A DNA stretch of 64,000 nt from Pontibacter qinzhouensis. Its GTDB lineage: Bacteria; Bacteroidota; Bacteroidia; Cytophagales; Hymenobacteraceae. The translations under genes and the position numbers were made by a program. The stretch lies in NCBI RefSeq assembly GCF_008017455.1, contig NZ_VRTY01000019.1:1-64000 (forward strand), written 5' to 3'. A model generated the notes under the pieces. It ran no database searches. It was not told the origin of the DNA and saw only the letters and a list, made by a program, of their open reading frames with translations. This document shows, one piece after another, positions 43,859 through 53,433 of this stretch. Every line of letters starts with the position of its first letter. Positions within the stretch are counted from its first letter, which is position 1.

Positions 43859-46081
43859 ATGACTTATTTCTTTGGAAATAAAACGCAAATCGGAGACTCC
43901 CTCGACCGGGTAGAAAGCCGGCAGAAGGTAACCGGAAGCGCCAGGTATGCAGCAGAGTATAATTTGCCCGGTGTTACCTTTGGTGTGCTGGTTACGAGCA
44001 CCATCGCCAAAGGCCGCATCCGCCACCTCGATACCAAAGCAGCCGAAGCAGCACCAGGCGTGTTAGCCATTGTGTCGCATCTGAACGCTCCTAAAGTGCC
44101 CGGTTTCCAGGATCCTGTCGATAATGAAGGGTCGCGGGTACATGGGCAGGAATTCAGGTTGTTTCATGATGAGCGTATTTACCACAACTTTCAGCCGGTA
44201 GCACTAGCCATTGCCGATACATTTGAGCGAGCTACTTATGCCGCCTCTTTGGTGAAGGTAGAATATGAGCAGGAGCAACACCAAACCAACATCCATCAAA
44301 ACAAAGGTAAGGCCATAAAACCGGCACGCGGCAATGACTATGCACGGGGCAAGGCAGATACATATAAAACAGCCGCTGTAAAAATAGAGCAGGAGTACCA
44401 AACGCCGATTCAGGTGCACGTGCCTATGGAGATGCATGCTGCCACGGCCGTTTGGGAAGGTGCAACTAAACTGACTGTTTACAACAAAACGCAGGCAACC
44501 AAAATATCGCAGCAGGAAATATGCAAAGCTTTTCAGCTTAAGCCGGAGGATGTGGAGGTGCATTCGCCTTTTGTAGGTGGCGCTTTCGGAAGCTCTTCGC
44601 GGGTGTGGCCGCAGGAGATGGCTGCCATACTAGGTTCTAAAGTGGTTGGCCGACCAGTTAAGGTCATGTTGAAGCGCGACCAGGTCTTTAACATGGTAGG
44701 GTACAGGCCGAAATCCCTGCAGAAGGTGGGTCTGGGAGCCACGGCAGATGGTACACTTACCGGCATCACACACGAGGCGATTAGTTTTACTTCTACCTAC
44801 GAACAGTTTACGGAGCGACTGATAGACCCTACCAAATCGTTGTACCGGTGCCCCAACCTGAACACGCTCTACCGGCTGGTGCCGCTCGACTACAGTACCC
44901 CTTGCTGGACCCGTGGACCCGGCGAAACCAGCGGCTCCTTTGCGCTGGAATCTGCAATGGATGAACTGGCTTACGCTTTAAACATGGACCCGCTGGCCCT
45001 GCGCCTGAAAAATTTTGCCGAAAAAGATCCTTTTAACGACAAGCCCTGGTCGAGTAACTTTTTGCGGGAGTGCTACCAACTGGGTGCCGAGCGCTTCGGT
45101 TGGAGCAAACGCAATCCAAAGCCAGGTGCTATGCAGAAGAACGGCATGCTGGTAGGTATGGGTATGGCAGCAGGTATCTATAAATCGGAGCGCAGCAAAG
45201 CCGATGCCCGCGCCACCTTGCAGCCCGATGGCAAAGTGCTGGTGCAAAGTGCCGTGGCTGATGTAGGTCCCGGTTCTGCCACCATCTTTACCCAGATTGC
45301 TGCCGATACGCTTGGTGTAGATGCCAGCCAGATACAGTTTGAATGGGGAAACTCCACCTTGCCAGATGCTCCCGGGCAGTTTGGGTCGCATACCACAGCC
45401 TCTGTTGGTTCTGCTGTGTACGATGTATGTGTGGCACTGAAGCAGAAGGTAGCTGACATGGCCGTTAGCCAAAAAGGAACAACTTTATACCAGGCTGCAG
45501 CCCATGACCTGGTGTGGGAAGCAGATGCCATCTCTTTAAAAGGATCGGAAAAGAAAGTGCTTTATACGGACTTATTGAAGAACCAACAGCTACAGGCAGT
45601 GCAGGTAAACGTAGAGTCGAAGGGAGGGGAGGAGCAGGAAAAGCATTCGGGGAAATCGTTTTGCGCCAACTTTGTGGAGGTGGAGGTGCACCCGGTAACC
45701 GGCCAGGTGCGGGTAAGCAGGGTGGTGTCGGTAGTAGATGCAGGAACCATTATCAATCACAAAACAGCCGAAAGCCAGGTGTACGGGTCAGTGGTGTGGG
45801 GAATAGGTATTGCCCTGATGGAAGATGCCATTGTGGACCACCGGTACGGCCGGCACCTGAACAACGACCTCGCCGATTACCGCGTGCCCGTGAATGCCGA
45901 TATACCGAATATAGATGTCATTTTTATCAACAAGAAAGATACCGTAATAGACCCAATGGGTGCCAAAGGTATAGGAGAAATTCCTTTAGTCGGATTTACG
46001 GCAGCCGTAGCCAATGCAGTGTTTCATGCCACTGGCAAACGCATCAGAGAACTTCCGATAGTACCTGATAAGCTGGTGTAG
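43859..46081 (+). CDS. Xanthine dehydrogenase-family molybdopterin-binding subunit 1 (PaoC-like)
   Basis: A 740-residue catalytic subunit: N-terminal domain starting 'DSLDRVESRQKVTGSARYAAEY', molybdenum-cofactor loops 'FVGGAFGSSSRVWPQE' and 'RGPGETSGSFALESAMDELAY', and the conserved glutamate of the active site in 'GAKGIGEIPLVGF' near the C-terminus. It carries no signal of its own and presumably rides out with the Tat-bearing small subunit. It forms an operon with the two preceding genes and is followed by a paralogue. Confidence 0.94.
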   Translation: MTYFFGNKTQIGDSLDRVESRQKVTGSARYAAEYNLPGVTFGVLVTSTIAKGRIRHLDTKAAEAAPGVLAIVSHLNAPKVPGFQDPVDNEGSRVHGQEFRLFHDERIYHNFQPVALAIADTFERATYAASLVKVEYEQEQHQTNIHQNKGKAIKPARGNDYARGKADTYKTAAVKIEQEYQTPIQVHVPMEMHAATAVWEGATKLTVYNKTQATKISQQEICKAFQLKPEDVEVHSPFVGGAFGSSSRVWPQEMAAILGSKVVGRPVKVMLKRDQVFNMVGYRPKSLQKVGLGATADGTLTGITHEAISFTSTYEQFTERLIDPTKSLYRCPNLNTLYRLVPLDYSTPCWTRGPGETSGSFALESAMDELAYALNMDPLALRLKNFAEKDPFNDKPWSSNFLRECYQLGAERFGWSKRNPKPGAMQKNGMLVGMGMAAGIYKSERSKADARATLQPDGKVLVQSAVADVGPGSATIFTQIAADTLGVDASQIQFEWGNSTLPDAPGQFGSHTTASVGSAVYDVCVALKQKVADMAVSQKGTTLYQAAAHDLVWEADAISLKGSEKKVLYTDLLKNQQLQAVQVNVESKGGEEQEKHSGKSFCANFVEVEVHPVTGQVRVSRVVSVVDAGTIINHKTAESQVYGSVVWGIGIALMEDAIVDHRYGRHLNNDLADYRVPVNADIPNIDVIFINKKDTVIDPMGAKGIGEIPLVGFTAAVANAVFHATGKRIRELPIVPDKLV

Positions 46082-46133
46082 CAGCATAAATGGCAGGTGT
46101 TACTGTTGGCTTAAGGCTAACCTCTCGTGACAG

Positions 46134-46190
46134 ACCCTTGACTGGTTTTGCTGGTTTCTTCTTCGGAAGGCCATTTTCATTAGAAGAATT
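46134..46190 (+). repeat. 57-bp intergenic repeat, full copy
   Basis: ACCCTTGAC, TTCTTCGGAAGGCC, TTTTCATTAGAAGAATT. It sits between the two molybdopterin subunit genes and is followed by a CATTCAATCACTCAATC tract. Confidence 0.87.
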
Positions 46191-46301
46191 AAGGAGAGCC
46201 CCAACAGCTATATGTTTGGTGCCCTAGCCTGTCAAGTGCCAGGATTAAAGTATAAAACAAATGGATCATTTCATCATCCATTCAATCACTCAATCAAAAG
46301 T

Positions 46302-48518
46302 ATGAAGCAAGTAGGAGAGCCAATGAGCCGTGTAGACGGCCGATTAAAGGTAACCGGGGCAGCCAAATATTCTGCTGAAATTCAATTGCCGGACCTGGTG
46401 CATGCCGTGTTGGTGGAGAGTACTATTGCGAAAGGCCGCATAAAACATATCGATAGCAAACTGGCAGAACGTGCTCCAGGTGTGCTGGCGGTTCTCTCGC
46501 ATGTAAACGCACCCAAAGTGCCCGGCTATGCCCAACGCGACCACCCCACGGAGCCATCAACACGTGGGCAGCCGCTGCGCGTGTTTTACGATGACAAAGT
46601 GTATTCTAACGGGCAACCAATTGCTATGGTCGTGGCCGACACCCTGGAACGCGCGCGGTATGCGGCAAAACTGGTGAAAGTGGAGTACACCAAAGAAGAG
46701 CACCAGACAAATTTCCATGCTAACGTGGAGAAGGCGGTGCTGCCTTCACAAGCGAAGAAAAACCCGAAATCGCCACTCGCTGATTATGTTCGGGGTACAG
46801 AAGATGCTTACAAAACAGCCGCCATCAAGCTCGAATCAGAATATGTAATGCCTAGCGAAACGCACAACCCCATGGAGTTGCAAGCCATTACGGCCCATTG
46901 GGAAGCAACCGATAAGCTGACGGTTTATGATAAAACGCAGGCGGTAAAAGGGACTCAGCGTGCTTTCGCGAACGAATGGAAGATTCCGGCAGAGAACGTG
47001 AAGGTGATCGCCAAGTTTGTAGGTGGCGCTTTCGGCAATGGGCTGCACACCTGGCCGCACGAAACAGCTGCCATTATTGCCGCCAAAAAAGTGAACAGGC
47101 CGGTAAAGCTGATGCTGACGCGGGAGCAGATGTTTACTATGGTAGGATATCGCCCTTACACCTGGCAAAAAGTAGGCATGAGCGCCACCCCCGACGGTAA
47201 ATTAACAGCTATTACCCACGAAGCCATTGGGCAGACATCTTCTTACGAAGAATTTACCGAATCTACGTTGCAGCAGACCAAGATGATGTATGCCTGCCCC
47301 AACATTACCACCCGCTACCGCATTCTGCCGCTCGACGTGAGTACCCCGATCTGGATGCGCGGACCTGGCGAGGCAACCGGTGCCTTTGCGCTGGAGTCGG
47401 CGATGGACGAAATGGCGCACCAACTGAACCTCGACCCGATTGAGTTCAGGATGCGCAACCACACCGACACAGACCCGGATAAAAAGCTGCCCTGGTCAAC
47501 CAAATACCTGAAAGAATGCATGCAACTGGGGGCCGAGCGAATCGGCTGGAAAAACAGAAGTCTGACACCGGGTGCTGTACGTGCCGGTGAATGGCAGGTG
47601 GGGTATGGCATGGGTGTAGGAACATTCGGAGCCAACCAGGGAGGTGCCGGAGCCAGAGCCAGGTTATTGCCAGACGGTACCATCATCATCCAAAGTGCCA
47701 CCACCGACATCGGACCCGGAACAGGTACAGCCATGGTGCAGATTGCAGCCGATGCGCTTGGAATAACGCCCAACAGAATCAAATTTGAGCTTGGCGATTC
47801 TGCTTTTCCGAACTCGCCTTCGCAGGGAGGTTCTTCTACCATATCGAGTGTGGGATCTGCGGTAAAAGAAGTGTGCTTTACGCTAAAGCAAGAGCTGCAG
47901 AAGTTAGGTGGCGCTGCCTTTAGCGGTGCAAAAACTGAAAATGTGATGATAGGAGAGGAGGGGATTTCCCTACCGGGTAATGCTGCTGCTGTCTCTTTTG
48001 CAGACCTGCTGCAACAGCATCAACTGGAAAGCCTGGTTGTAACCGCAGAGGCAGAGCCTGGGAAAGAGCGCCGCCATTATTCGCTGTACTCTTTTTCGGT
48101 GCATTTTGTGGAGGTACAGGTGCACCCGGTAACTGGTGTAATACGCATCACCAAAATTGTGTCGTGTGCCGATGCCGGTACTATTATAAATGAGAAAACA
48201 GCCGCCAACCAGATGATAGGGGGAGCAGTAGGCGGCATCGGCATGGCTCTGATGGAAGCCGCTGTGATAGACCACCGCTATGGCCGCTACGTTACTAAAG
48301 ACCTGGCAGAATACCATGTTCCGGTGCACGGCGACATTCCGAAAGCAGAAGTTATTTTTATAAACAAGCCAGATTTGATATCGAACCCACTGGGAACGAA
48401 GGGTATAGGAGAAATTGCGCTAATCGGTATGGCTCCGGCAGTAGCCAATGCCGTGTTTAACGCCACCGGCAAACGCATTCGGAACTTGCCTATTACACCA
48501 GATAAGCTGCTGATTTAG
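46302..48518 (+). CDS. Xanthine dehydrogenase-family molybdopterin-binding subunit 2 (paralogue)
   Basis: A 738-residue paralogue of the preceding gene with the same landmarks: 'EPMSRVDGRLKVTGAAKYSAE', 'FVGGAFGNGLHTWPHE', 'RGPGEATGAFALESAMDEMAH' and 'GTKGIGEIALIGM'. The frame is open from 46212, but the first 30 codons read through low-complexity DNA, so I use the ATG at 46302. It has no partner FAD or iron-sulfur genes of its own, so it probably uses those at 42089-43722 and gives the enzyme a second substrate range. All catalytic features are intact. Confidence 0.93.
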   Translation: MKQVGEPMSRVDGRLKVTGAAKYSAEIQLPDLVHAVLVESTIAKGRIKHIDSKLAERAPGVLAVLSHVNAPKVPGYAQRDHPTEPSTRGQPLRVFYDDKVYSNGQPIAMVVADTLERARYAAKLVKVEYTKEEHQTNFHANVEKAVLPSQAKKNPKSPLADYVRGTEDAYKTAAIKLESEYVMPSETHNPMELQAITAHWEATDKLTVYDKTQAVKGTQRAFANEWKIPAENVKVIAKFVGGAFGNGLHTWPHETAAIIAAKKVNRPVKLMLTREQMFTMVGYRPYTWQKVGMSATPDGKLTAITHEAIGQTSSYEEFTESTLQQTKMMYACPNITTRYRILPLDVSTPIWMRGPGEATGAFALESAMDEMAHQLNLDPIEFRMRNHTDTDPDKKLPWSTKYLKECMQLGAERIGWKNRSLTPGAVRAGEWQVGYGMGVGTFGANQGGAGARARLLPDGTIIIQSATTDIGPGTGTAMVQIAADALGITPNRIKFELGDSAFPNSPSQGGSSTISSVGSAVKEVCFTLKQELQKLGGAAFSGAKTENVMIGEEGISLPGNAAAVSFADLLQQHQLESLVVTAEAEPGKERRHYSLYSFSVHFVEVQVHPVTGVIRITKIVSCADAGTIINEKTAANQMIGGAVGGIGMALMEAAVIDHRYGRYVTKDLAEYHVPVHGDIPKAEVIFINKPDLISNPLGTKGIGEIALIGMAPAVANAVFNATGKRIRNLPITPDKLLI

Positions 48519-48566
48519 AGGTGAAAATGATTGTGAGTGAGTGAATGAATGAGAAAATAAGGTGTA

Positions 48567-48623
48567 GCCCTTGACTGATAATGGTCAGAAAACCTTTGGA
48601 AGGCCGTTTTCATTAGAAAAATT
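48567..48623 (+). repeat. 57-bp intergenic repeat, full copy
   Basis: GCCCTTGAC, ACCTTTGGAAGGCC, TTTTCATTAGAAAAATT. It lies 48 bases after the stop of the second molybdopterin gene. Confidence 0.84.
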
Positions 48624-48659
48624 TATTCGTATTTCTTGGTTAGTGCTGTACCTGACCTG

Positions 48660-48684
48660 CCGCGAGCTTTCAGCTCGTGGTTTT
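48660..48684 (+). terminator. Probable terminator of the molybdenum hydroxylase operon
   Basis: Arms CCGCGAGC / GCTCGTGG (one G-T pair) with a 5-base loop and TTTT. Confidence 0.7.
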
Positions 48685-49002
48685 AAATGAGGAGAGTTTT
48701 CATTTCGCGAGTGGCACACTTCAATTAAAACTGCAATCTTTTCTCCCTGCACTCTCCCCTGACAGTGCACTTTAGTATTGTCCGAAATAGACGTACAAGC
48801 TAGGGTTCTGTCGGGGGCCAGAACCGGGGAATGAGACTTCTAAATGCTCGCAAAAATTGAAACAGAGTGAGGCTTCCAACTCGCGGGAGTGAATTTGTTA
48901 AAGGGTACTACCGGTTCAACTATATTGTTTTCAATCAGGAAGAGTAGACACCGCTAAAAAAGTGAATACGCTTCCTGAATGAAAACCAAATATTTTGCTA
49001 AC

Positions 49003-50370
49003 CTACGACAGCTTCACAAATTCACGCTTCGCTTGTGGTTTAATGCTGGTGAGGTCGCCTATTTTTACGGGTTTGCCGGTTTCACAGCTGTTGCGTGCTG
49101 CAATACCTACCAGAATAGACAGGGCACCGTCTCGAACACCTGCAGCCTGGTGCATGGGGTCTGATTTTACTCCCAGAAAAATGGCATCTGTCAGCAGTTT
49201 GTCGCCACCACCGTGGCCACCTTCGGCATGAGGCACTTTTATTATTTCTCTGCCTCCGAAGTTTCGTGTTAGCACAATCTCCTCATAATCTTTCTCCACT
49301 ATCGGGTTACTTTCTTCTACCCAGCAGTCTATGCGGCCTTTGGTGCCGTTAAAGGCAATACGGTAGCCTTCGTATGGGGAGTAGGTGGTAAGGGAGTAGC
49401 TTACATCTACACCATTTTTATACTTAATGGTGGCCGCCATTTTATCATAAATATCGATGTCCTCTTTCCAGACACAGCCATCGCGCAGGTAGCCATCATG
49501 CTTTTCGTGGTCTACGTAGAGCTCCACCAACTGCTGCCGCTTAGTTATATCGAAATAGAAATCGCATTTGTCTTTGTGCGGGCAAGGGCGGCAGTTGGTA
49601 TGCCGGAACGGATTGTTTTTACCGTAAAACTCCAGCGCGCCTGTGGCATACACTTCTTCCGGATCCGACTCGATCCACCAGTTCAGCAGGTCGAAATGGT
49701 GCGTGGCTTTGTGCACCCATAGGGTGCCGCCCTTCTCTTTGAGCCTGTGCCAGCGCCTGAAATAATCGGAGCCGTGGCGGGTGTCGAGGTACCAGTGGAA
49801 ATCAACAGAAGTCAGGTCGCCTATTTCGCCGCTGTGCACCAGTTCGTATAATTTAGCGCGGTGCGGGGAGTAGCGGTAGTTAAAGGTAACGGTAACTTTT
49901 TTGCCGGTTTTCTTCTCCGTGTCCAGAATGGCCTGACATTTCTTTTCGTCGGTGGTCATGGGCTTTTCTGTAATAATGTTGGCACCCATTTCCATGCCTT
50001 TAATAATGAACTCGTGGTGCGTGTTGTCTACTGTCATCACCATCAGCGTGTCGGGCTTCACCTTTTTCATCATCTGCTCAAAATCGGTGAAGGTGGGGCA
50101 CTTAAAGCCGGTTTTCTTTTTAAAGTACTCCAGGCGGCCAGGGTTTATATCGCAAAGGCCCACATACTCTACTCTTTCGCCATATTTTTCTTTTATCGAT
50201 TTAGACCACATGCCCAGCGCCCTGCCACTGGTGCCTACAATGGCGATTCTCATTTTTTTGTCTGCCGCTGCGGCCACAGCCGAAAACGGATTAAGCATGA
50301 CGGAGCCTGCAATAGCCGCTGTGGCCGACAGAAAGTTTCTTCTGGAAACGGCATGATCACTGTTATTCAT
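49003..50370 (-). CDS. Gfo/Idh/MocA-family oxidoreductase with Tat signal
   Basis: A 455-residue NAD(P)-dependent sugar oxidoreductase-type protein. The twin-arginine signal 'VSRRNFLSATAAIAGSVM' at the N-terminus predicts export; the start is the ATG at 50370, since the 20-codon extension to 50430 precedes the signal. The Rossmann fold follows ('RIAIVGTSGRALGMW'), then 'ITEKPMTTDEKKCQAIL' with the family lysine, and a C-terminal alpha/beta domain with 'GDLTSVDFHWYLDTRHG'. A cysteine cluster 'RHTNCRPCPHKDKCDFYF' suggests a metal site, seen in some exported members. The substrate is unknown. Confidence 0.9.
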   Translation of the reverse strand: MNNSDHAVSRRNFLSATAAIAGSVMLNPFSAVAAAADKKMRIAIVGTSGRALGMWSKSIKEKYGERVEYVGLCDINPGRLEYFKKKTGFKCPTFTDFEQMMKKVKPDTLMVMTVDNTHHEFIIKGMEMGANIITEKPMTTDEKKCQAILDTEKKTGKKVTVTFNYRYSPHRAKLYELVHSGEIGDLTSVDFHWYLDTRHGSDYFRRWHRLKEKGGTLWVHKATHHFDLLNWWIESDPEEVYATGALEFYGKNNPFRHTNCRPCPHKDKCDFYFDITKRQQLVELYVDHEKHDGYLRDGCVWKEDIDIYDKMAATIKYKNGVDVSYSLTTYSPYEGYRIAFNGTKGRIDCWVEESNPIVEKDYEEIVLTRNFGGREIIKVPHAEGGHGGGDKLLTDAIFLGVKSDPMHQAAGVRDGALSILVGIAARNSCETGKPVKIGDLTSIKPQAKREFVKLS

Positions 50371-50571
50371 AGGTCTTGTAAAGTTGAATGATGTATTCGA
50401 TTTGTTAAACTGTTGTCCGGTTTTTTTCACCAGGCTTTGCGGTTGTAAACTAATAGCCTGTTTTATCCGCTAATTCAAGAATATGAACTAACGGTAGTTA
50501 AAATAGGGAATCCTGTTTAATAAACCATCCTGTACTTACCTGAATTTTTTGTTTATGGAGAAATTTATGGG

Positions 50572-50623
50572 TAAGAAAGAAGCAGGCTACAGTTGTTCGA
50601 GCTACAGCAGTAGTAGCCCTGCT
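50572..50623 (-). terminator. Terminator of the second Gfo/Idh/MocA gene
   Basis: Minus-strand stem AGCAGGGCTAC / GTAGCCTGCT with one bulge, then TTCTTTCTT, 16 bases beyond the stop at 50639. Confidence 0.7.
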
Positions 50624-50638
50624 TGTGCCGGTAATAAG

Positions 50639-51649
50639 CTATTCGTTTATTTCTTTTAGATTTACCCACCTATGCTCGCGCGCCGATCTGAAAATGGCTT
50701 CTATTACCAGCGTGTTCGCAAGCGAATCTTCTAGCGATACGGGTACCGGTTTGTTATCCCGAACAGCTTCTGTAAAGGCTGCTGCCATTAACCTGTATTG
50801 GTCGCACACATCAAATGTTATGGTCTTTACCTGTTTCTGAAGAATATCTCCTGCGTTAAGTTTTATTTCACAAGCTGTATCTTTTGGCGCATTAAACGGA
50901 ATCAGGACTTCCAGTTGCTGGTTCTCTCCGAAAAAATGCATACGCTGGTAAGGCACCAGTTGGGTACTAACCGAAAAAGATACCTGCACCGATGGGAACT
51001 GCATGAGCACGCTGCTCAGTTTGTCGGTACCGAAGCCCGGGTCTGTCTCCAGGAGCGAAATAATTCTGAGAGGTTCTTCGCCGAGTACATAGCGGCAAAT
51101 GGTAATAGGGTAGCAGCCTATATCCCAGATGGCGCCGCCTCCGTAGGCCGCTATGTTCCGGATATTGTCTGGTGTGATGTTAAAATAGCTAAAGCTCCCT
51201 TGAATTAACTTTATTTTGCCGAGCGTGCCCCGTTGCACCAGATCCCTGGTTTTTTGCCATTGCGGGTGCGACCTCACCATAAAGGCTTCGCCAACTTTTA
51301 CCTGATGCTGGTCCCGGGCTGCTATAAGCGATTTTACCTCGTCGCTACTCAGGGCTATCGGTTTTTCGCAGAGTACATGTTTTCCGGCCTGTATACATTT
51401 TAAGGTGTATTGGGCGTGCAGGTGGTTCGGTAGCGGGTTGTAAATAATCTGGATCTCAGGGTCCGCAATCAGTTCTTCGTAAGAGCCATAAGCTTTCGGA
51501 ATTCCAAACCGTTCTGCTACTACTTTGGCTTTGTCTAAGTTGCGGGAGGCTATGCCATGCACCTGGAAATCAGGATGGCCGGCCATGGCAGGTATTACTT
51601 TTTCGAGCGCAATTTTGGCTGCGCCTAATATGCCCCAATTCATTTTCAT
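50639..51649 (-). CDS. Gfo/Idh/MocA-family oxidoreductase, cytoplasmic
   Basis: A 336-residue Rossmann-fold dehydrogenase without signal peptide: 'NWGILGAAKIALEKVIPAM' at the N-terminus, 'IIYNPLPNHLHAQYTLKCI' and 'HVLCEKPIALSSDEVKSLI' with the catalytic-region lysine (EKP motif, about residue 95), and 'GGGAIWDIGCYPITICRYV' in the second domain. This pattern is close to D-xylose/dihydrodiol dehydrogenase-like members. ATG at 51649 or 51643 are both possible. It lies between the other oxidoreductase and the transporter gene on the same strand, within the sugar-acid block. Confidence 0.9.
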   Translation of the reverse strand: MKMNWGILGAAKIALEKVIPAMAGHPDFQVHGIASRNLDKAKVVAERFGIPKAYGSYEELIADPEIQIIYNPLPNHLHAQYTLKCIQAGKHVLCEKPIALSSDEVKSLIAARDQHQVKVGEAFMVRSHPQWQKTRDLVQRGTLGKIKLIQGSFSYFNITPDNIRNIAAYGGGAIWDIGCYPITICRYVLGEEPLRIISLLETDPGFGTDKLSSVLMQFPSVQVSFSVSTQLVPYQRMHFFGENQQLEVLIPFNAPKDTACEIKLNAGDILQKQVKTITFDVCDQYRLMAAAFTEAVRDNKPVPVSLEDSLANTLVIEAIFRSAREHRWVNLKEINE

Positions 51650-51749
51650 AGGTTAGCGGGATAGGGTTGTTGATTTAATTGAGAAGTTAAGTTAGTAATT
51701 TTTAGCCAGGGCAGCAGTTTTTCCTTTACTATGTGGCTACAGGAAGGTG

Positions 51750-51806
51750 ACCCTTGGCAAAAAAATGATGGATTAGCTTCTGAAGGCAGTTTTCATTAGA
51801 AGAATT
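51750..51806 (+). repeat. 57-bp intergenic repeat, full copy
   Basis: ACCCTTGGC, GCTTCTGAAGGC, TTTTCATTAGAAGAATT: one of the best-preserved copies. It lies between the oxidoreductase start and the MFS terminator. Confidence 0.88.
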
Positions 51807-51826
51807 CAGTTGAGACAGGCTCATGC

Positions 51827-51872
51827 AAAAAAGAAGCGCTGCCGAAAATTAAGTCGGCAGCGCTTCTTTTTT
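51827..51872 (-). terminator. Bidirectional terminator after the MFS transporter gene
   Basis: Perfect 19-bp arms AAAAAAGAAGCGCTGCCGA / TCGGCAGCGCTTCTTTTTT with an 8-base loop. Confidence 0.95.
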
Positions 51873-51886
51873 GGCTTTTGAATGAA

Positions 51887-53239
51887 TTACATTTTAAGCG
51901 GAGTCATTTTCGGAACAAGCGATTTCATGACAGACCAGGCAATAAGGTAGGCCACTGCACAAATGCAGAACACAATGGTATAGCCGGGCTCTTTGCTTCC
52001 CCAGGTAGTTTCGCTATAGTCGAACAGCATGCCGCTGCCTTTGTTGATCAGGAACGAGCCGATACCACCCGCCATACCACCGATACCCACAATGGTAGCT
52101 GTTGCTTTTTTAGGGAACATATCGCTTACAGTAGTGAAAATGTTGGCAGACCAGGCCTGGTGAGCAGAACCACCGATACCGATCAGCAACATAGCCCACC
52201 AGTAGCTGTACTGCCCTAAATACTGCGCGCCGATAATAACGAGCGGAAACAGCGCAATAATGAACATAGCTTTCATACGGCCGGCATAAGGCTCCATTCC
52301 TTTGTTGATGAAGTAGGTTGGGAAGGCACCACCACCAACCGAACCAATTACGGTAATAGTGTAAAGCAAGGCAATAGGCCACTGAATGTCAATGCCTTCC
52401 ATGCCATACTGTGCTTTCAGGTAGGCAGGAGTCCAGAACAGGAAGAACCACCAAACACCGTCGGTCATAAACTTACCGAAGGCAAAAGACCAGGTTTGAC
52501 GATATTTCAGGCATTGTATAAAAGAGAATTTTTGGCCGTCGTCTTCACTTTCCTGCTCAATGGGTTGCTCATTGGCAATATCATCGCTGTGAATGTACAT
52601 GTACTCAGCAGCACTCAGGTTCTTGTTTTTAGAAGGAATTTCGTACATGATTAACCAGGCGATTAACCATACAAAACCAACGGCACCGATAATAATAAAG
52701 GCCCATTGCCAGCCCATGTGGTAGGCGATCCAGGGAACTACGATGGGAGCCAGAATAGCGCCTACGTTGGCACCTGAGTTAAAAATACCGGTTGCAAAAG
52801 CGCGTTCCTTTTTAGGGAAATACTCTGCTGTTGCCTTAATAGCAGCCGGAAAGTTACCTGCTTCCCCTATGGCCAATACGGTACGGCCAAGGGTAAAGCC
52901 AAAAATGCGGCCTGGTATAAAGGTGGCGAACGCATGCAGAATGGCTCCTATAGACCAAACGATAATGGACCAGGCGTATCCTTTTTTCGTTCCTAACCAA
53001 TCTATAAAGCGACCAGCAAACAGCATGGAGGCAGCATACACAATAGAGAAAACACCAACAATGGTTCCGTAGTCACTATCAGTCCATCCGAATTCTTCTG
53101 CAAGCATAGGCTGCAGCAAGCTTAGTACCTGCCGGTCTAAGTAATTGATGGTGGTGGCAAAGAAGAGCAACGCGCAGATGGTCCACCGGTAATTGCCGAC
53201 TTTTTGCGTGACGCTACTCGAAAGGGTAGGTTTTGTCAT
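51887..53239 (-). CDS. MFS transporter, hexuronate-type (anion:cation symporter family)
   Basis: A 450-residue inner-membrane protein with twelve predicted hydrophobic helices. The start 'RWTICALLFFATTINYLDRQ' and 'GEAGNFPAAIKATAEYFPKKERAFA' are signatures of the ACS family that includes ExuT and GudP; the second is quoted only in part as 'GEAGNFPAAIKATAEYFP'. A cytoplasmic loop in the middle is acidic ('NEQPIEQESEDDGQ'). Its place beside uxaC, uxaE and uxaB supports uptake of glucuronate or galacturonate by proton symport. Confidence 0.92.
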   Translation of the reverse strand: MTKPTLSSSVTQKVGNYRWTICALLFFATTINYLDRQVLSLLQPMLAEEFGWTDSDYGTIVGVFSIVYAASMLFAGRFIDWLGTKKGYAWSIIVWSIGAILHAFATFIPGRIFGFTLGRTVLAIGEAGNFPAAIKATAEYFPKKERAFATGIFNSGANVGAILAPIVVPWIAYHMGWQWAFIIIGAVGFVWLIAWLIMYEIPSKNKNLSAAEYMYIHSDDIANEQPIEQESEDDGQKFSFIQCLKYRQTWSFAFGKFMTDGVWWFFLFWTPAYLKAQYGMEGIDIQWPIALLYTITVIGSVGGGAFPTYFINKGMEPYAGRMKAMFIIALFPLVIIGAQYLGQYSYWWAMLLIGIGGSAHQAWSANIFTTVSDMFPKKATATIVGIGGMAGGIGSFLINKGSGMLFDYSETTWGSKEPGYTIVFCICAVAYLIAWSVMKSLVPKMTPLKM

Positions 53240-53433
53240 AAGGATAATGCGTTAAAATTTAAGTACTTTTAGTTAATGGGCTGCCCCTTTTGTTGGTTAC
53301 TTACCGCTGTCGGCAAGGGTGTTTTATGACTAAAGTTGAGCTTACGTTCGTTCAAGTTAGGTAAAGGTTCACCAGTTTTGCAAGTGTCGTAAGAAAATTT
53401 GGTACTGGCCACCTGCTCTTTTGGCAGTAAGTA

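Larger units (their letters stand above)
48519..49002. other. Intergenic region between convergent operons
   Basis: It has a TGAGTGAGTGAATGAATGAG tract, a 57-bp repeat copy and a terminator. Minor inverted repeats also occur (TGCACT/AGTGCA at 48748-48769 and GGTTCTG/CCAGAACC-type pairing near 48804-48825). No gene is seen. Confidence 0.6.

Noticed and set aside
46212-46301. Longer N-terminus of the second molybdopterin subunit
   Set aside because: The extension is translated from a low-complexity CATTCAATCACTCAATC tract, and the conserved family start lies at the ATG at 46302.
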